Shown piece by piece: positions 1 to 14,029 of a stretch of 64,000 nucleotides of DNA. A model generated the notes under the pieces. That model saw only the letters and a program-made list of their open reading frames with translations, was not told where the DNA came from and made no database searches. This DNA comes from Pagrus major (Eukaryota > Chordata > Actinopteri > Spariformes > Sparidae), in the NCBI RefSeq assembly GCF_040436345.1, contig NC_133234.1, positions 7,440,446 through 7,504,445 of the forward strand, given 5' to 3'. A program made the position numbers and the translations under genes. Each line of letters begins with the position of its first letter. Within the stretch, counting starts at the first letter, position 1.

Positions 1-1082
1 CTTTTTTTGCTTATTTACCTTACATTAAGGAGCCCAAAGCTGCTTACATGCAGTGGAAGGACAAGAAAAATAAAAAATATAACTTTACATAAATAAATAA
101 AACTGTTAAGCAAATAACTAAGAAAAAAGATATTTAATGCTTTATATACTTTTCCTTATCAGTCAGCTGATAAAATGAATTGTTATTTTATTTATTTCAA
201 TTTTACATTCATTATTAACCAGCTTGCTTTGGTTTTCAAGAACGTTTGCTAGCTACGGCAAATTAGAAGTTTTTTAGATTTGTTTATTTGACCTTCAGTT
301 GTGATAGTAGGAAAAATGGTTGGAAACACTACGATCTGAGCAGTCTGAAAGCTGAGCTTTTTGCTTACAGGTATTTAACGTATGTCTACCTCATTATTTG
401 AAACTTCGGGCATGTTTAATTTGAAGAGCCGACCTTGCAACATTGTAGACAGAAAATAAGTTGGTCCACATAGCCCAGCTGGGCCAGAGGCATGATGGGA
501 TTAGAACTACAGAGCATATTCAGTGGGCAGCCTACCCCAAGTAGAAGAAGAAACTTGTTTTGGTGTATACGCCAGGCAAGTAATTCTTATTGAACTCAAA
601 AGGCAGAATCTTTGGGTCTGGTATCCAGCTCCAACAACAACAAAACAGACGCACTAAAGCTTTGAAAAATAAATAATAAACTGATAAATAAATGTATTTC
701 AACAACTGATTGGTGGTGAAAATAGTTATTTTTTAAAGCCAGTTTCAAGACTCCATACTACAAATCAGCTTCTCCTTTTTCTACAATTATCACTGTATGG
801 GCTGACCAGTTTCTCCAAATAGAATGGAGATGGGAGGCATTATACTCGACTGTTAATAAGCTAAATGGGTTTGTGACTATCTCTAGAGCTGGTCTGAAAG
901 ATTGGATTGTCAGTTTCACTCTGTATGGCAGCAGTCCAGTCACAAAGATGAACATTGCATTCACATCTTTAGGAGGTTTTGGATCAGTAAAGCCTCTCAG
1001 CGGACACATTTTGTTACTGATCACTTTATATTTTTCATTAAAGTAAAAAGAAATAATGTATGCCTTTGTATCTGCTTATGTT

Positions 1083-1136
<54 letters not shown>
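1083..1136. repeat. (TG)n microsatellite
   Basis: An almost pure TG dinucleotide run of about 54 bp. It produces spurious poly-Cys/Val open frames. Confidence 0.97.
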
Positions 1137-1139
<3 letters not shown>

Positions 1140-2672
1140 TGGTGCTCTTGGACACGGAGCAGAGCGAAGTTAAAGAGGGCTGCCTTGTCCGTCTCTAAGG
1201 CAGATTCCTGTCAAACACGTGTCATTTCCTCCTGGCCCTGCACCACCCCTGGTTCACGTCGGAGCGAGAGATGACAACATAAACAACGAGCATTGACAGA
1301 AGGGATAAAAGGAGGGAGAGGAGGAGCAGACAGAAAGACAGAATGAGGAGAGAGGTCCGGTGATACATCTCATCTCAGGTGAAGTTCTGCCAGAGAAGAC
1401 TGACATGTATGTCAGTGTGTGGTGGACTGAAGGTCGAAAACAATACATCAGAGGGGAGATAGATACTGATTGATTGAGGAAGATTGATGATGTTTTGAAG
1501 TAGCGTGGGATCGTGGGACTTGTCTTCGTTGTCAAACAACCATCACTTCTGATAGAACTATCTAACGTGACTCAGGCGGGAATAAGGTTAACAGACGAGC
1601 CAACGTACTGAGTTTCATTCACGTTATGTTTAGTCACGTTGGCCAACTTCCTTCCTCGCTCTCTGACTCTCACAAATACACACACACAAATGTTACATAT
1701 TTTATCTTTAACTTCACCTGATGAGTGGATTTTCATTTTTCGGTGAACCTTTCCTTTAACTTTAACTGACCGTGTAAACTTCTGTTACCCCATTATCTGT
1801 AGCTCCATCCAGAGTGACTGCACCAAACCAATCCGTAACAACTCATGTACTCACACATAAGTGGCTAAAAGGGACAGGGAGTCAAGTACGCCTCACTGCA
1901 TGTTCCTGCCTTCACCCTGAATCTATTCTCAACCATTAGCCAGCATTGTCCATTAGACAGACACTCCTCCTCTGTCCCCTGTCACCCGAGCCATCATGTG
2001 GAACTGTCCGCATCCTCTCCATCCCGTCTCAATGAGCCTCATGTTCTCATTCAATCTCAATGCAGCCCCAAGTGCTCCGCTCAGCCATTTAGACGCTCAT
2101 TTGTGCCGGTGGCCATCTGCACCTCTAATGCCAAGAAACTATCGGTGGGTTTCGCTGCCTGTCTCCTGCCATCTCCACAGAGGTGTGGTATGTCTGTCTC
2201 TATTACAAGATGTGGTGCTGAATGAAAGTCCTCCTTACGAGAAGATGAAGTGATGCAGCTCTATCGTATCTTATTCTCTACAGAGATGCTGGGGCACCTG
2301 TTAGACACAGCTCAGAGCATAAATAACCCAGGAAACTATGGATTCACACAGAGCGCTGTCGAGGGTTGGCTGTAAACACTTCGTGGGCATTCACACACAC
2401 ACAGGGGAAGACTGGCAAGGGGTGTGATGGAATGTGGTCATAATGGTGTGACTGTTGCCATGGAGACAGGAGGAGGACTTCCCCGCCAAGCCCAACCTTT
2501 CCCTCTCTGGTCCTGACTCTTATTTCTGCTTGTCAGCCTCATGCGGTCCCTTCCCTGGGCCCAGACCACATCCAGCCACGTGCCCTCAGCGTATAAGGTC
2601 ACGCTGTAGTCTGTCTGTGTCACAACAACACTATCTACACACACCCTTGGGGACTGGACAAGACAAGACAGA

Positions 2673-2692
2673 GTGTGTGTGTGTGTGTGTGT
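2673..2692. repeat. (GT)n microsatellite, short
   Basis: A ten-unit GT run at the head of a microsatellite cluster spanning 2.67-3.28 kb. Confidence 0.9.
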
Positions 2693-2818
2693 AAAAGTGA
2701 GGGAGAAAGAGAGCAACGGACAGAGACAGGGAGACAGATCATGTGTGAATGTATATACAAGGCTTGTGAATGTGATGGAGTGAGTGCAAAGTGTGTGGTC
2801 TATTCTGTGCACTGCAAA

Positions 2819-2819
<1 letters not shown>

Positions 2820-2857
<38 letters not shown>
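2820..2857. repeat. (TG)n microsatellite
   Basis: A TG run of about 38 bp. It is followed at 2,982 and 3,191 by runs of the complementary phase (CA) on the same strand, so the tracts are inverted relative to one another. Confidence 0.95.
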
Positions 2858-2859
<2 letters not shown>

Positions 2860-2978
2860 GCTGTAGCAGACAGCACAGTTGGCTACACATGAGAACACAT
2901 TCAAACTCCCACAGGGTTAATCCCTTCATACACTGGGCAACCCTGAAGCAAACACACATCAACACACACACGCATGCG

Positions 2979-2981
<3 letters not shown>

Positions 2982-3072
<91 letters not shown>
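2982..3072. repeat. (CA)n microsatellite, long
   Basis: A CA run of about 90 bp, preceded by a short imperfect CA/CG patch (2,961-2,981). Confidence 0.97.
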
Positions 3073-3073
<1 letters not shown>

Positions 3074-3190
3074 CTCCCACCCGTTAAATGTCCCTTCACT
3101 GACAGCTCCCTCCCACTCTTCCTCTCTCACTGCCAAACGAGTCGCGCTCAGACACTTTAAAGGAACACAGTGTACCTGTGTTGACAGTAA

Positions 3191-3194
3191 CACA

Positions 3195-3278
<84 letters not shown>
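3191..3278. repeat. (CA)n microsatellite, long
   Basis: A CA run of about 80 bp with one AA interruption near its start. It is the third long tract in 460 bp. The long minus-strand frame covering 2,438-3,514 is made largely of these repeats. Confidence 0.96.
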
Positions 3279-3279
<1 letters not shown>

Positions 3280-5078
3280 CATCAGGAGCCCAGTGTTCCC
3301 CCTCCCAGCTGGAACACACACGACTCGTAGACCGACCACTACCAGCGAGGCGGAGCCAAACAATGAACACATCAAATGCACACGTTTGAGAGCCGCTGTC
3401 ATACCTGAGGAAGAGCGATGACGGTGGCTGTGCATAGTGCCGCATGCAGCCAAGCCTGAGGAGATTTACTTCCTCCATCCCGCTCACTCTGTTAGGTCTC
3501 ACACACACAAACATTATTGTGAAGAGACCCGCTCAGTCATCATAACAACCTGGCATCTGGGCCACCGCCCCAGGACAGAAGCAAGACACACTCGGACACA
3601 AAATGTTGGAGTGTTGGTGGGAGGCTGTGCAGCACGGCCACATGCGGCCACACACGCTGTCAGTCATTCGTCGTCGACAGCTTCAGCGCTGGCTTCATTC
3701 GCTCAACTGAATATTTGCCAGGAGGGAGCGGAAGGGGAGGAGGGTGAGGAGGTGAGAACACTGGAGAAAAAAAATTGGCAGGAGACATTTGAGACAGGGA
3801 AGACAGCAAAGAGACTGAAGGAATTTAAGACGGAGACATCAGAAAGATTTACAGCTCATCCCTCTTTTTAGAAATAATATATCTGCCAGTTAGCATACAC
3901 TTTTGACTCAATATTATTTAATAATAAGCACATTTTGACTTTTCCTCTCCTTTACCTTTTATACGGATTACGGTGCTGCTGGCTGTGGGGGAGTTCCAGC
4001 GTTAGGTTAGACTTACTTATGTGCGACAAAATTAACTTTAATTTGGCTACACCTGAATAAAGAGATGGGAGTCAAACTAAAGGAAAAATCTGAATAAATG
4101 ACGCTATGTCAGTAAAGTGTCAGCAACCCAGCATTTTGAGCCCACCGCCCTGTTTTTATTTTCATTCATGTCACTCGCGTTAAGAGTGTGACAGGGACAA
4201 GAAATGCTTCATGCATGCAGCTGAAATGAGTCTACACTCTATACAATACCATCTACTTTTACCACCCAAACCTAAATGAGGTGCCAGCTGGGGGGAGATT
4301 ACCAGGGAGCAGAACGTTTCTGGTGAGAAAACACACCATCTCTAATTGCTAAATCTAATTATCACTGTATAAAATGTGTTTTCGGTTTAAAAAGTGCAAA
4401 CATGGGAAGACAAGCTAACTTAGCAAACACAACCATCTTTTACATGAGACTTTAAGGTTAAGTCTCCAATCTGATCTCCTCTGCACCTCTGATAGGTGCG
4501 TGGTTTGTTTACAGAATACATATTTAACAGATTCAGTGTGGTCAGCGAGCGTCGGATGCTTGCATGCAGTTAGGACACGGTGTGAGTGTTAATTCATAAC
4601 AAATGATGCTAAACAGATGCTTCCGTAGACAGCACTGAATGGCTTGATAATTATGTGAATCATACACAATGGAGTCACAATATCTCAACTGAGTTGAACA
4701 CCAATAACAGATTTTGGAGGTTAACACTAAAAGCTTAAGTTCAACACCGCCAGAGGTGCAGCAGCGCTCTCTCATGCACACCAGGCTGATTTTTCACAAG
4801 GTTTGGCAGCCAAAGTTCAATTAACTTAAAATTAGAAAGACCCAAATACGCTGACCTCCAAAATACATGTCTACTTGGATTCCATCATGACCAAAGGCAG
4901 TTATGGCAGCAAAAGTTTTACAGAATAGCAGAATGGAGGAAAAGTTAGAATTGTGCTAGTTTAAATTCCCAAAGTTATTCATCTCTACTGTACAGACTTA
5001 AATAAGAAATGTAAAGATAAAGATTTGTAATAGTATAAGCAATTTTAATTTTGTAATTTTGAACATTGATGCATGTAA

Positions 5079-5350
5079 ATGGTAAGTGGATTTTTCTGGT
5101 CTACCAGCTGCTCAAAGCTCTTTACACACATGCCGAGGTCACCCAGTGTCACACACATTCATGCACTGATGGCAGAGGCTGCGTGGCAGGGTGCTGGCCT
5201 GCTCATCAGGAGCGATGCAGCACTCCTTAACCAACGAGCCCCATTATATTTCTATGCTGAGCCACTCACTCACTGACGGAGCGGCCATTGGAAGCCATTT
5301 GGGGTTCAGTATCTTGCCCAAGGACACTTTGACATGCAGCCGGCGATCAA
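5079..5350. repeat. Dispersed fish repeat (old transposon/SINE-like copy)
   Basis: The stretch runs from a 'ctgctcaaagctctttacac' segment, through 'actgatggcagaggctgc' and 'tgctcatcaggag', to 'ttcagtatcttgcccaagga'. This order of blocks is one I recognise from a very common teleost interspersed repeat. The copy is degenerate and has no usable reading frame. The family assignment is from memory and was not checked against a library. Confidence 0.5.
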
Positions 5351-8300
5351 ACTATTACAATTAGTGGACGACTTAAGGTTTAGTCAATTTTGTGGAAAGT
5401 CCATTGAGATATTGTTTATTTATTAATAAATGTAAGTGATTGAGCAAAAAGAAAAATCCCCAATAAACCGTTTGGCAAGAATAAACACTTTATTTATAAA
5501 TAATCAATATCTGATCAAAAAGGAAACATGAAGTAGAAATCATACTATGATACAATATTATCAATAATGACGTTGCCCACACCGACCTAAGACACTAACA
5601 CATATAAGAGGGGATAGCTACGATGGAATGAACAGCATGGCAATATCTCTGACGGCTGACAAATTTAAATTGTCTCATTGTAAATACAATGAAAATGCTC
5701 AAGCCTACTTCAAATACTAAATGCAAATAAAAACTAATTAAAATGAGGCTGATCCAACCACCACAGACAAACTCATTACCCCCCTTGCAAGGACAATCTC
5801 CTCCCACAGAGTAAAAGATGCCTGCACACACACTGATACACATGCACGAGAAATAACATGTAATATGACAAATACATTATCTGCTTTCACTCCAACTCAA
5901 CTCACATACACCACATATTCTTAAATCCATCTTAAAACCAGACTCAAATTGTTGCTAACAAAACTGTTAACACAATTATTGTTGTCCGTCTTATTTCCTA
6001 CCTAACCCTGTCTGTTATATTTTCTTAAAATAAATAAATAAATAAAGCCAAAGCCAAGTTGCTGTTTTTGTGGGGCATAAAAATGTCAAAAAGACTATGC
6101 TTTTAAATGTCAACACTTCTTATATGCATTTTCTTAGAGACCTATCAAAGAATACACACACAACTACACACTCACTGATGTGTCTCCCAACCTGAGCGAG
6201 AGTGAGTGGGCGAGCATGTTCTGGTGGTGTGCCTCTGTCCTTTGTCACGCCGAGCATCAGTTTTCAGCTGCTGACAGTCTCTCCAGGACCCTCTCCACTA
6301 AATCACCCGAGGCTGCGGCGACATGTGAGGACGCCTCGGTGTGTGTCAGTAGAATTAACAGCCTCTCTCCTCAATCAGGCCCTGACACCGACAACGTACT
6401 TCATCAGCTTATGTTGCGTTTAAGATGAAAGGGGATTCTCATTTGTTCAAGTCATAAAAGTCATGTCAAGTTATAAATGTTACGGAGATCAAATCTGACA
6501 TGGGAGCGTTATTAAATATCCCGGATGAGGAAGACTGTTGGTAAATGTCATGTCTTCAGGTACTACACCGGCCAAATGTAGAGGACATGATATTTGAGGA
6601 CAGCAGCGCCACAGCAACCCAGCCAAAAGCTCACTTATTTCTGGTTATCCAGTTTGCTTTTCTGTACCAGTGAGCTTCAAGTGCTACACTTTATTGATAA
6701 GAACAAAACTACTACTTTGTCAGAGAATGTTATTCATTGATGTTTTTTGTAAACATTTTGCAAGTGCCACAGTTTATTTGATTGCAACAGTGGACTAATT
6801 AGAGGCTTAATTAAGTGTGACAACGTCCACTCTTCAAGTTACAAAAAGAAGAAATGTCACTTTTATTTATTCTTCTGCTGTGATTGTGCTCCCCACATTG
6901 GTGTTGGTGTGTCAGTGCAGAGCGCTCAGCTTACACACAGCCGTGCGCAGCATTTTGTAGATACACTACGTATCCAACGGGCTATTAATTACATGGGCTT
7001 GTTGAAATTGGGAAACAAATGTCTTGTATCAACGTTGGCAGGACATACAATATGACCAGTAAGCAGTGCACCGTGGAAGCTGGCACTCACATATCAGTCA
7101 AATGCTGCCATGGGAAGTGCCCACACAGAGGTCTTTAGCTGAGACATGGTTTCCACAAATATGTCCACAAAAGGGTTTTATACTCATTAGAAGAATGGAA
7201 AAGTATTCACATTGTTATTAATCATTGTAGCTTATCATTTCTTCATTCAAGTGAGGACAAATCAACCTTAAGTCCAAATAATTTGAATGGAGCTTTCATT
7301 GAAGACTTTCATTGTTCATCCAAAAAGCTTTTCAGTTCTGTTTCGAATACCAACCTTTATCCCTGTGATGCAACTACACCATGCAGGGCCACTACTGAAA
7401 TGAGGTCATGTTTGGCTGATATTAGTGCATATCAACACCTGTATAGGCCTCAAAAACCCTGTATCAGTCTGACTGTCGTAGAGTTATGGACCTATATGTT
7501 ATTGAATGTAATGTTTTAACAAAATGTGATCACTTAGTGTTCATGTTTTCATATATATACATATAATTACAAATAAAAGGACTAAAGAAACTTCAGTTAA
7601 TTAATTTCTTGCTTGGCTCCTGTTTCGGCTGCTGAAAGGCCGATTAACAGTAGCGACCCCTGGGAACCTCTATCAAGTGTCTGTATGTGTGAGATTAAAG
7701 ACTGCTGGACTCCATGAGAGGTGTTTCATTAGCTCCTAGTCACACAGCAGGTCAAAATAGGAAATTAGATACATTTTTTCCCCCAAATCATCACAGGAAA
7801 CTGTAAACTTAGGCAGGTGTGGAGAAACTGAGTCTTATGTCATGTGTGAAAGTATGACCAGCTGGAACATGAAGGCTGTTACATCACACTGTGGACTCAT
7901 CTGTGCACTAGCCCGCATGTTATTTAATGTTACAGTCATGTATATGTACACAGGCATATGCTGTCTTTTAATGACAGCACAACGTGATCCAGTAAGTAAA
8001 TGATGCCTCATTTACAGTGGGAGGAAAAAATAACTGAGAAGGGTGAGAAGAAGAGAGAGAGGAGGAGACGCCGGAGGAAATGCAGAGAAACTGAGAACTG
8101 TGCCAGAAAAAGATGTACACCGAGCAGCTTGCAGATTAATTCTAATAAAATAAAAAAACCCACAATTATTTCATGTTGCGTTTTCAGTCAAGATGATTTT
8201 TTTTTTTTTTGCAAACTACAACAACTCTACACATATAAAATAATCCATAAATAATTTACTGTGTGGTTTCAAATATTTTTTCACAGAGAATAGGGCTTAA

Positions 8301-11300
8301 TGATGTCAAAACAGACTGCAATAACGCAATACCAATTTAAAGTGTGATTTTCCGTGTATATTCCTATATTGGTGGTCTGCCCTTACAAAATAAAACTCCA
8401 TATGTTTGTATCAGGTAAAAATCACAAACTATTCATGTTTCTAGAAGAAAATAATTCGTCATCATATTTAATAAGTAATAAAATAACTAATCATTTACTT
8501 ATCAAATTATGACATTTTAAATCCATGACCTCTTGTGTTGACTGGGATGCTGTGTATTGACTTAAGCCAACGGTAATGTCAGCTTCAGACACTGGCATTA
8601 GAGGGGTATACAAGCCAAAATTCTGATCTTTCGGGGGGCTTTAGTTTCAGGAGGGGACATTCAGTGGGGGTTTGGCACATGTACTGCAGTAGAAAGACTT
8701 GCCGCCTACACCCTAGGATCAACTTGTGTTTTTTAATCAATCAAAATGTCTGCTTGTCTGCAGTGAAAATGTCCCTATTCCTTGCAGTGTTGGCAGTTTG
8801 GCAGGGTAACAATGTTTTTAAAGAGGTTTAATTTTGTGTCAGTTTGACAAGAAATGTTTGTATCCCCAGGACACATTGTCTACACGGGGGTATTAACAAG
8901 AATTGTTTGAAGTTGTTTGCGATCAGAAAAATAATGTCACTTTAGGCTGAAATATTGTTTTACTTATCATTTTGCTCTTAAATGTTTATAAACGCTCTAA
9001 ATAGTTTAATTGTAAATCAATTGGGACAGAATGACATACAAAAAACATTCTGCTGGGGTTTGTACCTTCTTCCTTACATCTGGAGAATATAACATGTAGG
9101 CCCTGTCATCTCTGTAGCACCACAACGCTGATGATTTTGATACTGCTCTTGACCATGTAACAATTTCAGTAAGATTTAGATTCATTGTGCAGTCCTAAAA
9201 TCAAGTGAATCATCAGTTCATCAGTAGGTTATCAAGACCGGAATCCTTTCACTATATGTTTTGTCCTGAGTCTGTACGTAGTTCAGAGAAACACTGATGC
9301 AGGATCTTCTTCAATGGACCATCCTCCAGTATGAGTACGTGTCTAAATGCAAACTGAGTTTTGGCATTGTCAATGAACAAAATGCTCAGAACTGCTTTCA
9401 TTACCTTCGACTGCCAATTAGATTTTGGCTTAGCATGGAGTGTTTCCACTATTTATGGACACACAAACTGTTTAGTTATAACTGTTCTTTTTAAAAGTTT
9501 AAATGAGCGTTTGAGACCAGACTTATCTTTAAAAATATGTTTTTTTTTCTATGATTAAGGGTCCTCTTACTGTTTCTAATCTATACCCAAAATGGGCAAT
9601 AGACTAAAAGCCATATTTTGAAACAAATAAAATTGCATTTTGAAAGAACTGAGTTGTCCGACTTTCTCAACTATCTCTTTTTTCTTGCCAAAAAAATATT
9701 AATCTTAGTAGAATCTTTAAATTGGCAACAATTCATTTAATTTGCAAAGTATGCCATCAAAAAATTATTGAAATGTTAATACTGCTGTCAAACAAAAGTG
9801 CATTAAAATAGTGTGTTTTAAAAATCCACATCCAACTTAGCGTCTTCCAAATTAAATAAGTCCAACTTTTGTCTGCATCCCGAGGAACACCCTCCTTCAC
9901 AAATACAAGGAAGATTAAACTAAACTTGAAAAACTGTGTTAACCTCGCTACATCCCAGATTACATCAGAGGAAAACATTCACAGCCTGTACAGATAAAGG
10001 GAGAGCGACAGAGTGAGGGAGACATATAAACATCCACAACTCATTGTGTGTGTGTGTCTGTGTGTGTGTGCACATGGACAGGCATCTTATCTGTTCAGCA
10101 TGGGTTTTATTTACTGAACTGAGATGTGGATAAGCAGCGTCACGCACGACCGCAGCAGACGTACAAACGAGATACAACCACAGGGAGAGGATTATATCTC
10201 CAACATCACCACTAAAGCTGTCCAGTCTCTGCTGGATCCTGAGTGTACCCGCACCTCCCCCATAGCTTTATGGATGTTCCGACGCATGGTGGAATTACCA
10301 GATAGAGGGATGAAGAAAAACACTCAATGGAGGGATATTTATAAAATTTCAGATTAACAACTCTAGGAAGAAAGGAGTGAGATAAATGTCTGAGCGTTTG
10401 TGAAAATGAATTTTAAAGCATGGTTGCGTGAGAGAATGAGAGAGAGGGAGAAACCCGGAGAGTGGCTATCTGGATGCATTACAATCTGCCTGGGAAGCAC
10501 TTTCCTGCAACAGGAGCCATCTGGGACCTTTCTCACAGCTGTCAATCAAACTGGGTTCTGCTCTCTGACTGGTCATTGGACTTAGCGGGTCGTTTGCAGA
10601 GAACGGGAGAATCAATTCCTAGAACACAATACTGCGTACGGACAAATACACCCACAGGCTGCCTTTGAAGAGAAAACAGAGGAGTTGTGATGGAGGGGAG
10701 AAGGTAACAAGGCAGCAGACTGAAGTGAGGGAGGTCAAAGGTCGGGGAGGAGGACTGTGAGATTGCCTGGCTCTAATCTTCCTCCGCACTGTGGTGTTAC
10801 CAGCACTTGTAAGCTCCTGACTAGGTTCCTTCCTTCCCTCTCTCTGCTTGCCCTCCCCGTCACCCTGCTAACTCTTCCTCATGTCTCTAAGGTCTTGTTA
10901 GGGATTCACAGTTGTTTCCTTCCAGACGATTTCAAAAGGACCATCTCTCCTCTTTAAGGCCGTGCCCCTCCCTTCTTTCTCCTCGCCTATCCATCCTCTA
11001 TTTCTTACCATCTTTCTCCTCACTAGGGAATGCGATCAGCAAAGACGTGGAAGGGCACGGAAGCAGGAATAAATAGGAAACTCCTTTGCTCAAACTTATC
11101 TCCCTCCAGGAATTCTTGCATCTTGTTTCTTAAATCCTACAGATTCCCTTTAATACCCTCTGCTCTTTCTGCCCAAGCATCTTTCACTAATGCCAGCATC
11201 TTGTGGTCCTCCTTAACACTTGCCACAGACACCTTCCCCTTTCCACATCACATCCACTCCACTTTTTCTGTTAAGTGCACTCCAGGGAGAGCCAGCAAAA

Positions 11301-12348
11301 CTACCTGCTCTCTCACTATTGAAAAAAGAGGAGAAGACTTACTCAGGTAGTTTTTTGGGCCAAAAGCACAGTCGAGGCTGATTAATAAGCAGCATCGGCA
11401 AGAGACATTCAGGCCAACAACAATGATACAAAATACAAAAATACTCATAAAGCACCACACACGTAAATCTTGCACTGATATGAATTCCTACTTTGAACCA
11501 CTGTCAACGCTTCTGCCAAGATGCTTTGTTGCTTTATTTTATTACAGAATATGTTATTTTTCAGGATTGGAAAAAATGTGGTGGTTGTAAATAATTCAAT
11601 TTGGATAAGACCTACCCCATTACTGAACTGTGCTATGAACTGTGTTTACCGACACTGGAAATGTCGACCAGACATTAGAGATTTCTTATGATTCTCTGAA
11701 TCTTTTGACGATATTATGCATTGTAGGTGGTATAATCCCTACATTTCTGGCAACTGGGCATTGAGAAACATTGTTCTTAAAGTCTTTTTTTTTAGTTTAC
11801 ACCTGGGTTTTTCCTTTCTCTCACGTGTAGAACTGTCTTCTGGAAAATTTTTAATAGAAAAAGAGTCCCAAACACTAACATATATAAAGATGGACAATGC
11901 ACAACCCCTTCCTCCCACACTATGGAAATGAAGCCAAAATATCACAGTTACAAGTGGTGCCATCTTGCACTGGTGACATCATTTGAGGCCAGTGTTCACG
12001 CAGTACTGATCGGGCAGTGGAGTCACAGTACAGAGTTCCTTTCCATACACCTGCCCACTCATTGCAAGCAGGGTTCAACTGTCAATCATGATGCCACACC
12101 CCCTCTTATAGCATCAAACAACTGATGGTATTGCTTCAAATCTACAGTACAGTGCCAAAAACAATGGCATTTTAGTTTCCTGTTGATTAGCAACACTTGC
12201 GGCTGCTGAAAATGTTCAGAGAAACACTGTGCACGTGCGCTTCCTGCCCCTTCGCTGTGCATTGTTTCACACCTCCATACGAGGGGGATAGAGAGCAGAA
12301 AAGCAGAGACAAAGACTCCAGTGCCAGAAAGAACAGAATCTCTCACAG

Positions 12349-12349
<1 letters not shown>

Positions 12350-12409
<60 letters not shown>
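12350..12409. repeat. (AC)n microsatellite
   Basis: About 60 bp of pure AC. Confidence 0.97.
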
Positions 12410-12410
<1 letters not shown>

Positions 12411-12688
12411 CGTCTCTTGTTGTGTTCCTCTCACTATTTCAGAGCGTCTACGATCAACAAACCTCGACCAAACTCTAATCAAGCTGTATTTCTGTGTAAT
12501 AGAAAAATTAACCAGAATTTATTGCAGCAATTACAATCAAGAGCGATGTTTCAGTATGACTGTTAGGGCTGTAATTGATTCCAGCAAGCAAAAAGTGCAG
12601 CAGAAGCTCTGAGTGCTGGGGTGAATTGAGAAGCACAGAGTCTTGTGGTGAATTGAAATAGTAAATAAATGACATGAAGATCTCAGAT

Positions 12689-12721
<33 letters not shown>

Positions 12722-12725
12722 GTGC
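12689..12725. repeat. Compound (TG)n-(TGCG)n microsatellite
   Basis: A TG run that passes into several TGCG units, then ends in CGCGTGC. The alternating purine-pyrimidine GC-rich part is of the kind that can adopt Z-DNA. Confidence 0.85.
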
Positions 12726-13446
12726 TTAGATTAGCATGAGTTGGGTACTAAGCACCTAATTCAGCACAATTAGAGAACGCCGGCCTCGTACCAGGAAAAC
12801 AGACGAGGAGTAATTGGATTTAAATTAGACATGTTCTCTTCTCATGGCTACCTACTGTAACCTGAAGCACAATCCTCTCACTCTCTCTTCCTTCTACCTC
12901 TTCTGTTTATCAGACTTTACATCCATTCATCCCTTCTCACCCGTAATACTTAAATAATTCACCCTCTTGACTCCATCATACACTTAATTCTTTATCTTTC
13001 TCATACTGATTCCCATTCTTAACCAGTCTAATTGGTTTTCCTGTGTTTCATCTTATCCATTAGCTGAATGTGTATTTTTTCTGCTCCTCTCAAGGTGGAC
13101 TGTTAGTACTTTTTGTGATTACTACCCAGAGTTAATCACAAAGATATTTGATAACTAAAATAATCTTTTAGTGTATAAAATGTCGGAAAAGGTGAAAAGT
13201 GCAAAACACAATTTCCTAGAGCCCTAGGTGATGTCTTCAAATAGGTTGTGTTGTCCAAAAATCCCTAAACAAAGAAAGAAAACCTCTTATTAAAGGAGCT
13301 TGAAAACACAAATGTTTAAAGCAATGAACCATCCCTAAACTCCTCCTCCAAAGAGCGAGTGTCCAGTCACAGCTGAGCAACCCTAACTAAGCACAATAGG
13401 CCTGTCAAGCTATTAATAATTATTCATAGCCTAATTAGCTAGCTAG

Positions 13447-13481
13447 CTACAGTTTTATCAGCTCAGCCGATAAAACTGTAG
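13447..13481. repeat. Perfect 13-bp inverted repeat
   Basis: CTACAGTTTTATC is followed after 9 bp by its exact reverse complement. It is a small hairpin with no adjacent poly-T or gene context, and its function is unknown. Confidence 0.6.
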
Positions 13482-13817
13482 TTGCAAGAAATTGGAAACT
13501 GCTTTGTTCTAACTCTGTCTGAAGACTTATTGTGACAAAAATTACTAAGAATATAGCATAAAATACCCACAGATATGTGCTGTGAGTGAACAGCAAGGAG
13601 GGCTTAGCAAAAGGCCAATTCATCAATTGTGAAAATGATCATGTCTACAGGTGTGTTCACAGCATGCACGTGTTTACATGTTGCATCTGTTGCTATTTGG
13701 GTGCAATCTTATGGACATACTTTATTTTTTAAGTGTGTGTGCTTGCTAGTGTGTGTTACAGCTGTTGTAGGCAGCGGTGCTATTCCTAGAAGGGAGGATT
13801 GTGTCTCATCCCCAAGA

Positions 13818-13818
<1 letters not shown>

Positions 13819-13869
<51 letters not shown>
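13819..13869. repeat. (TG)n microsatellite
   Basis: About 51 bp of TG. Confidence 0.97.
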
Positions 13870-13871
<2 letters not shown>

Positions 13872-13979
13872 AGTCTTATGCTAGATCATCAAATCTCAGC
13901 CTGGCCAAGATAGCTGCTACTGCCACTAATGGCCAGCTGTTCTCACAACATCTGGGAACACACACACACACATTCATAG

Positions 13980-13993
13980 ACACACGCACACGC

Positions 13994-14027
<34 letters not shown>
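13980..14027. repeat. Imperfect (CA)n microsatellite
   Basis: A CA run with CG substitutions in its first 20 bp. It lies about 110 bp from the opposite-phase TG run at 13,819-13,869. Confidence 0.92.

Positions 14028-14029
<2 letters not shown>

Noticed and set aside
758-1024. An 88-codon minus-strand frame (GFTDPKPPKDVNAMF...) as the missing spata20 exon or a gene
   Set aside because: It does not match the expected SPATA20 C-terminus or any family I recognise, and has no supporting splice sites. It was left as unexplained sequence.
2438-3514. A 358-codon open frame on the minus strand
   Set aside because: It is mostly translation of (CA/TG)n tracts into alternating Cys/Val and His/Thr. It has no domain or splice context.
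6180-6428. Two overlapping plus-strand frames in a GC-richer patch
   Set aside because: There is no recognisable protein and no consistent splice borders. It might be a conserved non-coding element, but that cannot be judged from one sequence.
10124-10357. A plus-strand frame, and on the minus strand a YVC-like motif near 10,150, as the spata20 last exon
   Set aside because: The motif is followed at once by a stop in the relevant frame, and the upstream residues do not fit the family.
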